DNA of 24,455 bases from Echinococcus granulosus (lineage: Eukaryota > Platyhelminthes > Cestoda > Cyclophyllidea > Taeniidae), in contig NW_020170400.1 of assembly GCF_000524195.1 (NCBI RefSeq), forward strand, positions 908,120 through 932,574. The letters run 5' to 3'. This document shows, in pieces, positions 12,865 through 22,700 of the stretch (the first letter of the stretch is position 1; the number at the start of each line of letters is the position of its first letter). The notes below the pieces were generated by a model, which did not search any database, was not told the DNA's origin, and was given only the letters and a program-made list of their open reading frames with translations. Both the position numbers and the translations under genes were made by a program.

Positions 12865-13061
12865 TGTAGCGTCCCAAGACTTCCCTGAAGACGAAAGAAG
12901 ACACAATACTCGGACAGAATATATATTCAGCGCAAAGAGGGTGTCTGGACTATTGGCATGGCCCAAAAGGCCAGCCCACCCAGCGAGGTACAAGGGGGCT
13001 AATTCAAAGTACAAAAGTGGCGTCTCACCAGAACCGAGGGATAAACCACCATCGTATTACA
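12865..13061 (-). repeat. 5' LTR of the TRIM-like element
   Basis: The right direct repeat, which is the 5' LTR for a minus-strand element. It is collinear with 12094-12288 along its whole length, with scattered substitutions and a 3-base indel near the end at 13050. Confidence 0.85.
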
Positions 13062-13065
13062 CTAC

Positions 13066-14457
13066 GGTAGTAACCAACCTCTAAGAATCATTTGAGCAGC
13101 TTGTTTTTAGGGTAGTCTTCTTCAATCGCCCTTATCAATTGATGTGTGTTTATTGCCTTTGTTTTATTTCTGGGGTCAGAGAATACTCGACTTGTTTGCT
13201 CAAGAAATTGAAAATGAAAGCAGAAGGTTTGAAGAATGGTACGACAAACTATTTTTAAATAAGCAACAGGACTTATGTTGCTTTTCTAACTAAGACAACT
13301 TTGCATTTGAATGCAGAATCTTGCATCCTAATGTGAAAACGACCAATTGTTACACAAATTACTAGGAATGTGAAAAGCACACTACATTACATAGGAATTG
13401 CAAACAGGTGTGTTTATACAGAGTTTAGATTCATCTCTACAGAGCTGTATACACGGAATAGAAGAACAGATATGCTAGTGGGTTAAAAGGTTGCTTTAAT
13501 ATGATGGACGCAGGGCACTATGAGTGCCCAGCTATTTATAGTCATAATCCCAAAAGGATAAAGAATCATGTACGTACGTGCATAAAAATAAGCAAATAAT
13601 GGCGGAGAACAAGGGAAATTCACCACTTTTGATTGACATGCTCTGCGTGGAGATAAGGATGTATCTTACTGACGCTTCGTTTATAGGCAAATTGAAAATT
13701 TAGAAAATGAATACATCGAGGTGATGATGTAGCAAGGATTCGAGAATCCGGGCGATTACAGTCATGAAAATGGCCTCCTAATCCAGTGTTGCGAATGGAA
13801 GAAACTTTTGTACCAGTAGTACGTCGTGAGCTCACCAAGTGCCAAAGAAATTCAAGGAGTGACAGTCTGCAAGATTTTTGATTTTAACCCCCTTCTGTGA
13901 CTTCCAGTAGACTCGCTCGAAACCCATCAAGATGATACGCGTTACAGCAAACTTCAGAGAATAAGAAAATTTGGATCCAATTCTAGCGAATAAGGAGAAC
14001 TGCTAAGCAAGGCCGTCCTTTGCCTTCTAAAAACGCCTCTATCATACCACAATCCCCATTTGTTGAACTTGAAGACTGTAGGGAAATTAGGGGTTAAACC
14101 TGCTTCAAACAGCTCAAATGTGATTTAAGGAAAAAATATTTTATAACGATCAAACGTTAACATAGGTATTGTGGTAAAATAACATTTTTTTAACTCTGGT
14201 TCGAGCCAAGCGGAGACCTCGGTTTGTGCAGATTGTACTTTAGTTCTGTAACATGCTCATTGGGCCGTGCTAATAGCCCATTAATTCTTTACTTTATTAA
14301 GCCTTCTGTTATTTCCGAACTATTTTGGCTTATTATAGCTAAAGGAAAGAATTTGGGCGCCACAGTGGTGACCGCATCGGCAGACCTTTCTCCCTCCACA
14401 ACAGACACAGACTTCGCAATTGCTTCGATGCGCCAACAATTATATTTCAAAACAAGA
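13066..14457. other. Spacer between the TRIM-like element and RanBP1
   Basis: No gene, RNA or mobile element is recognised. Open frames here (13620-13838 on the minus strand and 14224-14511 on the plus strand) show no family motif, and the second overlaps the RanBP1 3' flank. A GGTTCGAGCC near 14199 resembles a tRNA B box but has no tRNA fold around it. Confidence 0.5.
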
Positions 14458-14463
14458 TTTATT
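14458..14463 (-). terminator. Polyadenylation signal of RanBP1
   Basis: AATAAA on the minus strand about 96 bases after the RanBP1 stop codon, the first canonical signal met downstream. Confidence 0.6.
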
Positions 14464-14558
14464 GGTAAAGTCGGGAGGATTTCTTATTACAAAAGTGACC
14501 TTGATGAATGAAGATAAGAATCAAAATCTTACAGAATGGATTTGAACAAATAAAGCTG

Positions 14559-15468
14559 TTAATGGGCTGCAACATCGACTGACTGTTTTTCCACCTGTGA
14601 TTGAATTTCAAGTTTCGCCAATCTATCGGTTAACTGATTTGCTGCTGCCTTCGATGTACTCTCCGGTGTTGTAGAACCTGGAACTTTTCCGGTTTCTTTG
14701 GACGGCTCCAACGCACTCTTTTCAGAGAACTTCGCTACAAAGAGGATGAAGAGAAGCAGTTAAAATGTGGGGAGATCAAAAATCATTCCGACGATGCCAA
14801 TTCGCTATTTACCTGGTAGATTAGAAAATCCATGCGGGGACAGCTTACATTTATCAAAAGCCTTCTTAAATTCTTGTGCAACTGAAAGAGGACATTAGAA
14901 CACAAAATTAAAGAGGTACTTTCGGCATTTGCAAAACGAACACCCAAAATTTCAGCCTTTATCTCATTATCGGTGAAATCACTAGGCGCCATCCAAACAA
15001 AACCTCTGGTCGAACCTGCGGTTGCTCGTAATTCCATGCAGGGAAGAATGCAATGATTTGCACAAATCTAAGAAGAAAAAACAGTGACAAATCCCAAAAT
15101 GCATACAAGAACGTCATACATTAAGAGAAGATATACACACCTTTAACGTCTTGTCTCGACGCATAATGACTCGACAGCAGTGCGTATCAGGGTTTGAAAG
15201 AACTTTAAGTTCTCCTGTCCCCCGTTCTTTCCACTCAGGTTCGTCCGATTTGGCATCAAAGCGAAAAAGTTTTGCCCGACTAATTCCTTTATGATTGGTT
15301 AAAGATGAGAACATACGCTTTGAAAAGATACATTTCATCTTCTTCGAGTGTTTTTACATCAACTAAATGGCGCGAGACGATGGGCTCGAAGTGGGCTGAG
15401 GCATTTTCCTCCCAAAACTAAACATTAAAAATTGGAGATTAGCAAACCTCATCCCCAGAATGAGACAT
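14559..15468 (-). CDS. RANBP1: Ran-specific GTPase-binding protein 1 (RanBP1)
   Basis: Cytoplasmic cofactor that binds Ran-GTP, releases it from transport receptors and promotes RanGAP-driven hydrolysis during nuclear export. Six exons in transcript order: 15448-15468, 15317-15417, 15141-15279, 14920-15067, 14849-14881 and 14559-14734. They total 618 bases, encoding 205 residues, close to the human protein (about 201). Introns are 30, 37, 73, 38 and 114 bp, all GT-AG and in compatible phases. The Ran-binding domain spans about residues 17-147: [64 protein letters not shown] and [17 protein letters not shown]. The C-terminal tail holds L182, L186, L189 and I191 in the spacing L-x3-L-x2-L-x-I of a leucine-rich nuclear export signal, as human RanBP1 has after its domain. 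The family call is near certain. The least secure part is the 7-residue first exon, which needs the 30-bp intron. Confidence 0.93.
15418..15447 (-). other. 30-bp mini-intron after RanBP1 exon 1
   Basis: The donor GTTTGC follows ATGTCTCATTCTGGGGATGA-G, and the acceptor is AATGTTTAG. The intron contains an in-frame TAA, so it must be removed if this ATG is used. The donor is weaker than consensus. If it is not used, the start codon lies in an exon further upstream that I have not found. Confidence 0.6.
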
Positions 15469-16359
15469 GGCGTAACATAGGAATGGCTGGTGAGGATACT
15501 TTAGCAGCTTAACCATTCAAATGTATTCATTGATAACCAATCAATTGTTCACCAGACTGAAGCAACAAGTGGACAAAGCTTCTGATATTTTGAGGTTTAA
15601 AACATTTTAACGGGATACCCACAGTTTCCAAAGATAAAAGTTATTTTGGTCTGTTTGCACCCTTTAGACATTGTTTCCCATCGTTTGCGAAATTTTTGAG
15701 CTTGGACAAAAAACCAACCAGTTTGGTTAAAACTAGTTCATTTATGTCCATTTGATCAATAACCACTCTTTCGAGTAGCAAAAAGTATTTAACCCTATTT
15801 TGCAACCTTGAATCTGCAGGAATCTGATCGATGTAATGAAGTTATCTAGGATCGAACTAACAAACCAATATATTTAAATAGTCCATATGGTTCCCTGCCT
15901 TATTTCCCAGGCTGGCACACTTTGCACAAAAAGTGTTTCCGCTTTTGTTTCGAATAATTTCTGATTGTTGGTCATGAAAATGTTCTGTTCATCAATGCGC
16001 TTACAATTCGATTGCGTACATATTCTCACTTCATGCTCCAAAACATTACGTCAGAAATTCCAGTTTATGTAAGGTCGAAATAAGGGCTTAATCAAATTGG
16101 CGACAACATTCACGTCTCTAGCGTTAAAATGTATGATATGAGGATGGGCAAGAGCTTCCCAAATCCCGGACTAGAAGTTTCTAGTCTTTCTTCTAATTTA
16201 GATACTGCCTGATGCAAAAACTTCGCCCGATTGCTGATCATTCGACTAAATCGGAGGTAAAGCTGGACACCTGATGCGAGTAACTATATGTATTTCCCAG
16301 CTCTGATTCTCTTCGTACAGTGCAAGGGACTTCGGATCCCACATTACTACTCACCTGCA
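15469..16359. other. Spacer upstream of RanBP1
   Basis: No open frame with recognisable content. It should contain the RanBP1 promoter and 5' UTR. No splice acceptor lies directly before the RanBP1 ATG, unlike GAPDH. Confidence 0.5.
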
Positions 16360-16365
16360 TTTATT
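16360..16365 (-). terminator. Possible polyadenylation signal of the membrane protein gene
   Basis: AATAAA on the minus strand about 370 bases after the stop at 16737-16739. It is the first canonical hexamer I noted on this strand, but nothing confirms its use. Confidence 0.4.
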
Positions 16366-16736
16366 GGTATTAGAGCTTACACCAACTAAATTTTCTTGTG
16401 ATTATTTTGACTGTCATGCACACATACTACTGAAAGTGGGTAGTACTTTGCAAGATGTGCAGTTTACAAAAAAGCTGACCAGAAGTAAATAAAAAGAAGC
16501 ACCAATAAACTCGTCACATCGTCATGCACGCCCCAACACCCATGGTCGTATAAGCGAAGGTTTTTAGTACAACATACTCAATAGTTTGACGGTATTACAC
16601 AATTTTCGTTGGGTCCTGTCAGAATGAAGCTGGAAGACTGCGGTGGGAAACAAGGGGGAGTGATTCTAGACGGTAGCATTAGTTTTGAACTACCGAATAG
16701 TGCCTAAGTGAGGATATTGTAATCTGAAGGTAACGT

Positions 16737-19700
16737 TTATTTGTCGTACAGTGGATTTGTCACCTCCTTTCCATCTCGCGGCTGAAAGGAAAAGTAAAAA
16801 TCGATTAAAGAAGTCCCAAAAAGCGGCGGAAATTTTTGTTTTTCTTCCTCTTCACTCACAATTGCAAGACCCGGAATTTCGTAGACATACTCGCCTTCAA
16901 CAGGGAATGGCGGCATAGGAGGTGCAGATGGATACCTGTGAAGGATGCAGAAATCAACTTACAAGGAACTAATTTCCATTACCCAATCAAGGCAAAATTC
17001 AGAATGTCCTGCATTTAGCATAGAAGAAGACCCGAGGCATTGCCTTTAAAGGGCTTCAAATCAAAGAAAATAATTAGCTATAAGTGACGACTACTTAACA
17101 ACTGTTCTTTATCTGCAACGAAATTTTGTCGGTTTTTTAATTTGGAGTTTTGCATTTCTAGATGGAATCCCCAATCTGTTGCGAAAACGTTGAAATCTTC
17201 CGCTCCCCTAAGGTAAGTCACTCAGGGTTATCTTCAAAGAATCACAAAGCCGGTAAAAGGTTTGGATGTTAGTTAGAAATTAAAAAGATAGGATAGAAAT
17301 ACTGACTTTTTTGTTGCAGTGTAAAAGGCGATTCAAGTAAGTTATCGCTAAATATCCCACCTCAAAGATGGTAGAAAAGTCGTAATTTGCTATAACGCCG
17401 TTTAAAACAGGAGGTCATTCTCCAAATGGAAGCTTAAGCTTTGGTTTTTGGCCAAAATTTTGAGTTGTTTATTTAAACTACCCATCAACGCTAGAAGGCG
17501 TTGCCACCGTAAACTCCTCAGCAAAGACAGACGAGTCCTTGCTAAGTAACAACCAGGAAATCCATGGACATAACGAGTTGAAACATCATCATTTACCTTC
17601 TTAGGGTGATTTATTGCAGGTTATTAAGAAAGCCAAAAGACCGGAATTCTTCGGCTAGGCTCAATTCAAGTTTTAATTTGATTTAAAAGATGGAAAGTGG
17701 AGGTTATGTGCTGGTAGGAAATACTTCCGATTACTACTTTATTTGGGATTTGATTTTTGCAAGGATTTCCTTTATCACTGTCAAGAATGGGACTTTCATC
17801 CTTAATTTACAATTCCAATTTATGAGCAGTAATGTCGTCAACCTTTCCCAGAACGTGACGCTATCGTTCACTTTTTCCTGATTGGCCAATTCTGCTTGTA
17901 GGTAGGCTTTAGATGAGCTATAAGATTGCAATAAAATCAAGGCCAATCAAATATCACAAATGCACGAGACTGGAAGTCTCCGGTCCTCAACTTTCCATTC
18001 GTGGGTAGGGGGCCCCATACGCTCACGTTGTACTCCCCTGCCTACTCACACGCGTCGGCAAGTAAGGATGAAGACTCTGTATCCAGATTAAATGCGGATC
18101 CAAGCTCATGCACATTATCCTACTTCAAAATGGCAAAAAATGCGTTCTCATTAAGGTTTCGCCTTTTCTTTCCTTGCATTGTACATTCCTTTTCAAGAAG
18201 AGAATCTAAGCCACCTTGATAAATTCTAGTCGTCACAGTGGTATCTACATCGACGTTCGGAGAACTGGTATGTTGACCATCTAGTAATAGAAAAGGCAAA
18301 GTTGTCTATAGACTAATGAGTGGCTGCTTTAGCAACTCCATTCAAGGACAAAAAAATAGTTCTGAGCCGTTTATTACAGCTTGGGACCCGTGCCTGATAT
18401 TTAGTAAAAATGGCAAACATAAAAGTTTGAAAGAAAATCAGAAAATCCACTGCTATCAAAAGGGTAAATGAGGATACACCCTATAAACAGAAAAAGATGT
18501 TAAAGGATCAGATGAAATTAATTGAAGTATTCAGCAAAAAAAGTACTAGTTAAATGACAATAAAAGAATGAAAAAGAGAAACGTGCAATTAACAAGTTAA
18601 CGGTGACGGTAAGATTGTCAGAATGTGCCTAATTGTTGACGCAAAGCGTCTCACGTTATTAGCAAATTAACAGGCAACACAAGGCAACTTTAAAGTACAA
18701 AAGAGGCGGGCAGAAGATACAGTGATTTATAGCTGTAACACATTATCTGCGATTTCTTCGTGTTATACCTGTTAAAGAAGAGACCCACAGGTTTAATTAA
18801 CCAAGTGATGGCAATCACGCATCAATGAGTTAGGAGTAAAACAATGAGACAACCCATAAAACAGCGGTTTCGCGCATTCGCAGCTGAGATGAAGGGACCG
18901 CAGTAGTTGAGGCATTCCTTCCTACACAATACCAACGTCTTTAAACTTTTCGCAAATTTACCACCTTTTTTCTGCAAGAACTGAGACGAGTGGCAACATC
19001 CCAGTCGAATTATATAATCTTGAACTGTCATGTCTCCCTGCTCACAATCCCGCAGGCATTTTTATCTCTTCCAAGTTGCCACCCCCTCAAGGTGCCTTTT
19101 TTCCAGTCAAGATTAGAAGACAGTCAGCACAGCATTTCTCACTCGATGCCCCTTGAAGTGGCGCATTGGCACACTTACATTTTTCACTGCCTTCCGATGT
19201 TGTGACGAGTCCTTCTTCGTACCTCTGAATTCAAAGGGGTGAAACAACACTAACTTTTCATCTCAATTTGCTTTCCTTGCGTTCGTTCACAAGCACCTTC
19301 GAGGTTACTGATTCCACTTTGCCACTTTCATCGTAAATCGCTCACACCTTCTGAATCAATACCCCTTGACCTTGACCACTCTCTATTCCCCCACGAATGG
19401 TGACTTGGGTTTGTTATTTGCTTTTTTGAAAAATACTTCTAAAGCCTGTTAATTGAATCTCACTCCTTCGAATTCAAGTCCCCACCCTTGCTGTAAATCC
19501 AAAAATGCCGTCTTCCCACCACAACCATTGAGAATGAATGGAAGTGGTGAGATGACTTGCATTCTCCCCTCACTTCCTTCTCAGTGTCTGGCTTTGCAAT
19601 TAAAAGGTAAATCACCCTTTAATCAGTTCCAATTGATGCTTCGTTCGCACTTATGAGTGGAGATGAATGGAGTCGAAAAGATAGTATTGAAGCAATGCAA

Positions 19701-22700
19701 AGGCATTGTCCTCCCTCAAACGACTCTAGCAACAACTCAACTGTTTTTGCTCAGTTATTTGGATACGACCCACTTATAGGGAAGAAGAGCCTCCACAATA
19801 ATGGGATTATTTGACCGGGAATTTAACCAACCTATGCGATTTTCGATCACAGAGACGAGAGCCGGGAAAAGTCTACCACTGCTTGATCTCCAATTATTGG
19901 GGAAAACAATGGGTCTGTTCACGAGTGCGATGTTGTCTCGAGGCGTGAGTTCCGATTTGCCTACCCCTTCGCCTTTTCTCCCAATTGTTCATAAACATAG
20001 CCATAGATTGTCGTACAAGCGTGTCAGATTCAAGCCCCATTTTCGGTCAAGGTGGAGGACTGTGCCTCAAAGTGGTCCAATCTGTCTACTAAGCCTTCAT
20101 TTGTCAGCAGATCTGAGGAGATCTGTTCCCCATCAGAGCACACATACTGACGTCCTACCCCCCCTTCCCTCAAACGGCAGTCACACGGCATTTGTTGACC
20201 GCAAAATCGCCGATACAAGAGACGCGTTATTCATCACTTGAGGTGGATTGTTGAACAAGTCTTCACTTTACTCTTGGCGCCTTTGCTCTCCCCATATCAG
20301 CAGCTCCGCACACCGCATTACTATCTTTGTATTGGATGAAATACCTTCAATAATGAATGTATTCTGGTCACTCCATTAGGCGATCTCAGTGCAGGGCATG
20401 CTTTTATGACATGTTGCTCTCTACATTTGAAGGGCTCCCAGAAACCTTGGCCTGCTCAATAGCTGAAATGGAGTTGGTGACAGGTGACTGGTTATCCCTT
20501 TTTCTCTCAAATCCTTCCCACCGGTGGTGATCAGGCCCAGATCACGCCAAAATGGGCAATGGTAGGACGGATGAAACAGCTGCTATTTTTCCTATTCTTC
20601 TTCTCCTCCGTCTTCCTCCATTTTCCTTCTTTTTCTTCCCAGCATTCTCCTTCTTCCCTTCCTCCCTCTTCTCTATTGCATATGCCGATTCACAGAAACC
20701 ACTGGCCTTATGCATTATGGTCTCATTGCTGCCTTTCCAAAGAGGTTGTTTGGTAACTGCTTCTCAAGTACCTTTCTTACATCCTATCGAATGCCTACGC
20801 GGACGAAACATCTTCTTGATAAATCTGACACACTTTTATCCATTTACCTCATCATAACCCACATCACCCAACTTCCCACCTGCTTATGGCCTCTTCTCAG
20901 CAAGTTATAGAGCAATGAATAACTTCTCACAAAGCCTCGCCATTCAGTCAGTGACTTCTTTTCAAGGGTAACTACGCAACTGGGCGAGCATTCTACTCAT
21001 AATAATGCGTTGGAGGAAAGAAGCCCCGAAACAGTGACACAGCTGCGCCAAGTGCATTTCACCGCTTTCAGCAGCGAATATCTACACTGATTCCCTGTTA
21101 AGAGCAGCCTAGTACGGGAGTTGGTTCTAACACACTCCGGCAATTCTTCCCTTGACACTTGGCAACCATGTTTAATTTGCGAGGAATCGGAACATTCGAT
21201 TACTTCCTTCTTATTCCCCGTTTGCATTCAATTGCTTCCTCTAGATAGTGCTTACTCCCACGTTAAAGCATTCCCCAATGCATGCAGCTTCACATTTTTC
21301 CCTTTAAAAAAGATCTGCCAATTCGTTTGATCTAATCAGATGGGTGGTCCAATCCGCGAAACTGGTGTAGCGTGACACATTTCCGGTCAGTCAGTCAGCC
21401 AATTCATCAATCATTAACCGTGAAGCAGAGCCTGGCAGCAAATCGCATTGAACTGTAATTTGTGCAGTTTATTTTAGTAGTGTTCGTCGGAGGTTGCATG
21501 TTGTCTTAACTGAGTATTTTGCCAAAATATACACATCATATGACCTATATTTGGTTGACACCGCAAGTTGTTCACACTCCTGCCCACCTACTTCGCCCCT
21601 TCTCATCTTCACAAAATACAAGACACGCCTAACGATGATGAAATTGTAGAGGTGACATCTCCTTTCTCATAGATTTGGTAAGTAGGTCCTAGTGTTTCCC
21701 ACAGATCCTTCTATATCGACTTTGCTGTCGACAGTTCCGGCTTGAGTTTCTCTGCTACGGGAGATTAAGAAGGTCGTCTCCTCCAAAGACAATGAACCGA
21801 GTGACGGCCAAAATCAGCATTTGTGTTTAGACTCCGCAACCACTTTACAAAATGCGAGGCTGTCTTGAAGCCGACCGCGAGCAGATGCATTACTCGCATT
21901 CATTCTTTTTCTAGCCCTTGTAGTCGTTGTTATTCTGCTTTTGATTGTTAGTTCTAGGCTTTTGGAACGCATTTCTAGATCAATGATGAAGTTTATCATA
22001 TTGCACGAGAATACAACTCTCATATTTGTCTTTTTTTTATGCCTCTTCTACTGTCTTTGAAATCCCTCCTTCATTTCTTGCAATTGTGGCTGAATCTCTG
22101 TAGCCCTTTCTATTTAGTGTTACCAATTGTCTTAATCCTCGCAGAGGAGATAACTATGTAGCGGCGAGAATTTTATTCACATGCTGACTTCACCTTGTTT
22201 CTACTGGAATCCCATTTTGGTGATGAAATTTATGCTTGACTCAAAGCTACCTTCACTCCAGGCCACCCAACTTGTGCACAGCAGTCACAAGACACACGCC
22301 GATGCAACGAATTGGCAATTCTTATTCAACTTTCGAAACAAAAATGGACTCTAAACCACCTTAAATAATTTTTTTAACCAAATGCTTGGATTTTACGATA
22401 TTTTAAGACTTTTTCTTATGAAGGAAAACATACATTTTGCAGAAGAGAGTAAGCAGAAATCGAGAAGTAGTCTTAAAATAGCAAAGAATACTTGTTTGAA
22501 AAATTCGTGCAGCTTTCGTCAAGTTCACTGCAAGGATTTCTCAAATCCTGAAGGGACTTATCAGCTACATGCGTTTGTCTATATGTATGCCTCAGCTCAA
22601 TGCCATAGTACATAACAATAAAAAATTTACAGCTATCTTCCTTCTTTGGACCCTTGATAAAGGGTCTTCGTAGCGGAATTACTTGGACCCGATTGCAAAG

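Larger units (their letters stand above)
12094..13061 (-). mobile_element. TRIM-like non-autonomous LTR retrotransposon
   Basis: A 968-bp element with two direct terminal repeats of 195 and 197 bp flanking a 576-bp internal region. Each repeat begins TGTAGCG and ends TATTACA as read on the plus strand. A 4-bp direct repeat, CTAC, flanks the whole at 12090-12093 and 13062-13065 and fits a target-site duplication. Orientation is set by the inner edges: reading the minus strand, TGGTGGCAACG lies 1 base inside the right repeat as a primer-binding site, and a polypurine run AAAGAGGAGGGAGG abuts the left repeat. The internal part has no gag-pol coding capacity. A 117-codon frame across the repeat junction (12661-13014) looks incidental. 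The layout matches terminal-repeat retrotransposons in miniature, a class reported from taeniid tapeworms. The two LTRs differ at about 33 positions (near 83% identity), so the insertion is not recent. Confidence 0.88.

Noticed and set aside
12661..13014. 117-codon minus-strand frame.
   Set aside because: It starts in the 5' LTR and ends in the internal region of the TRIM-like element, a class without coding capacity. No gag, protease or polymerase motif is present.
14190..14215. GGTTCGAGCC resembling a tRNA B box.
   Set aside because: No A box, acceptor stem or cloverleaf can be drawn around it.
17850..18290. Minus-strand open segments with protein-like wording (for example GGLDSLLEKEC and LGSAFNLDTESSSLL).
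   Set aside because: The first two are separated by an in-frame TAG with no phase-compatible intron, and the third needs a poor donor. The lengths (25-52 codons) are at the noise level for this window.
19801..20241. 146-codon plus-strand frame, the longest in the large intron.
   Set aside because: No recognisable domain, no supporting splice context, and it overlaps a minus-strand frame. The C/T-rich composition favours long chance frames.
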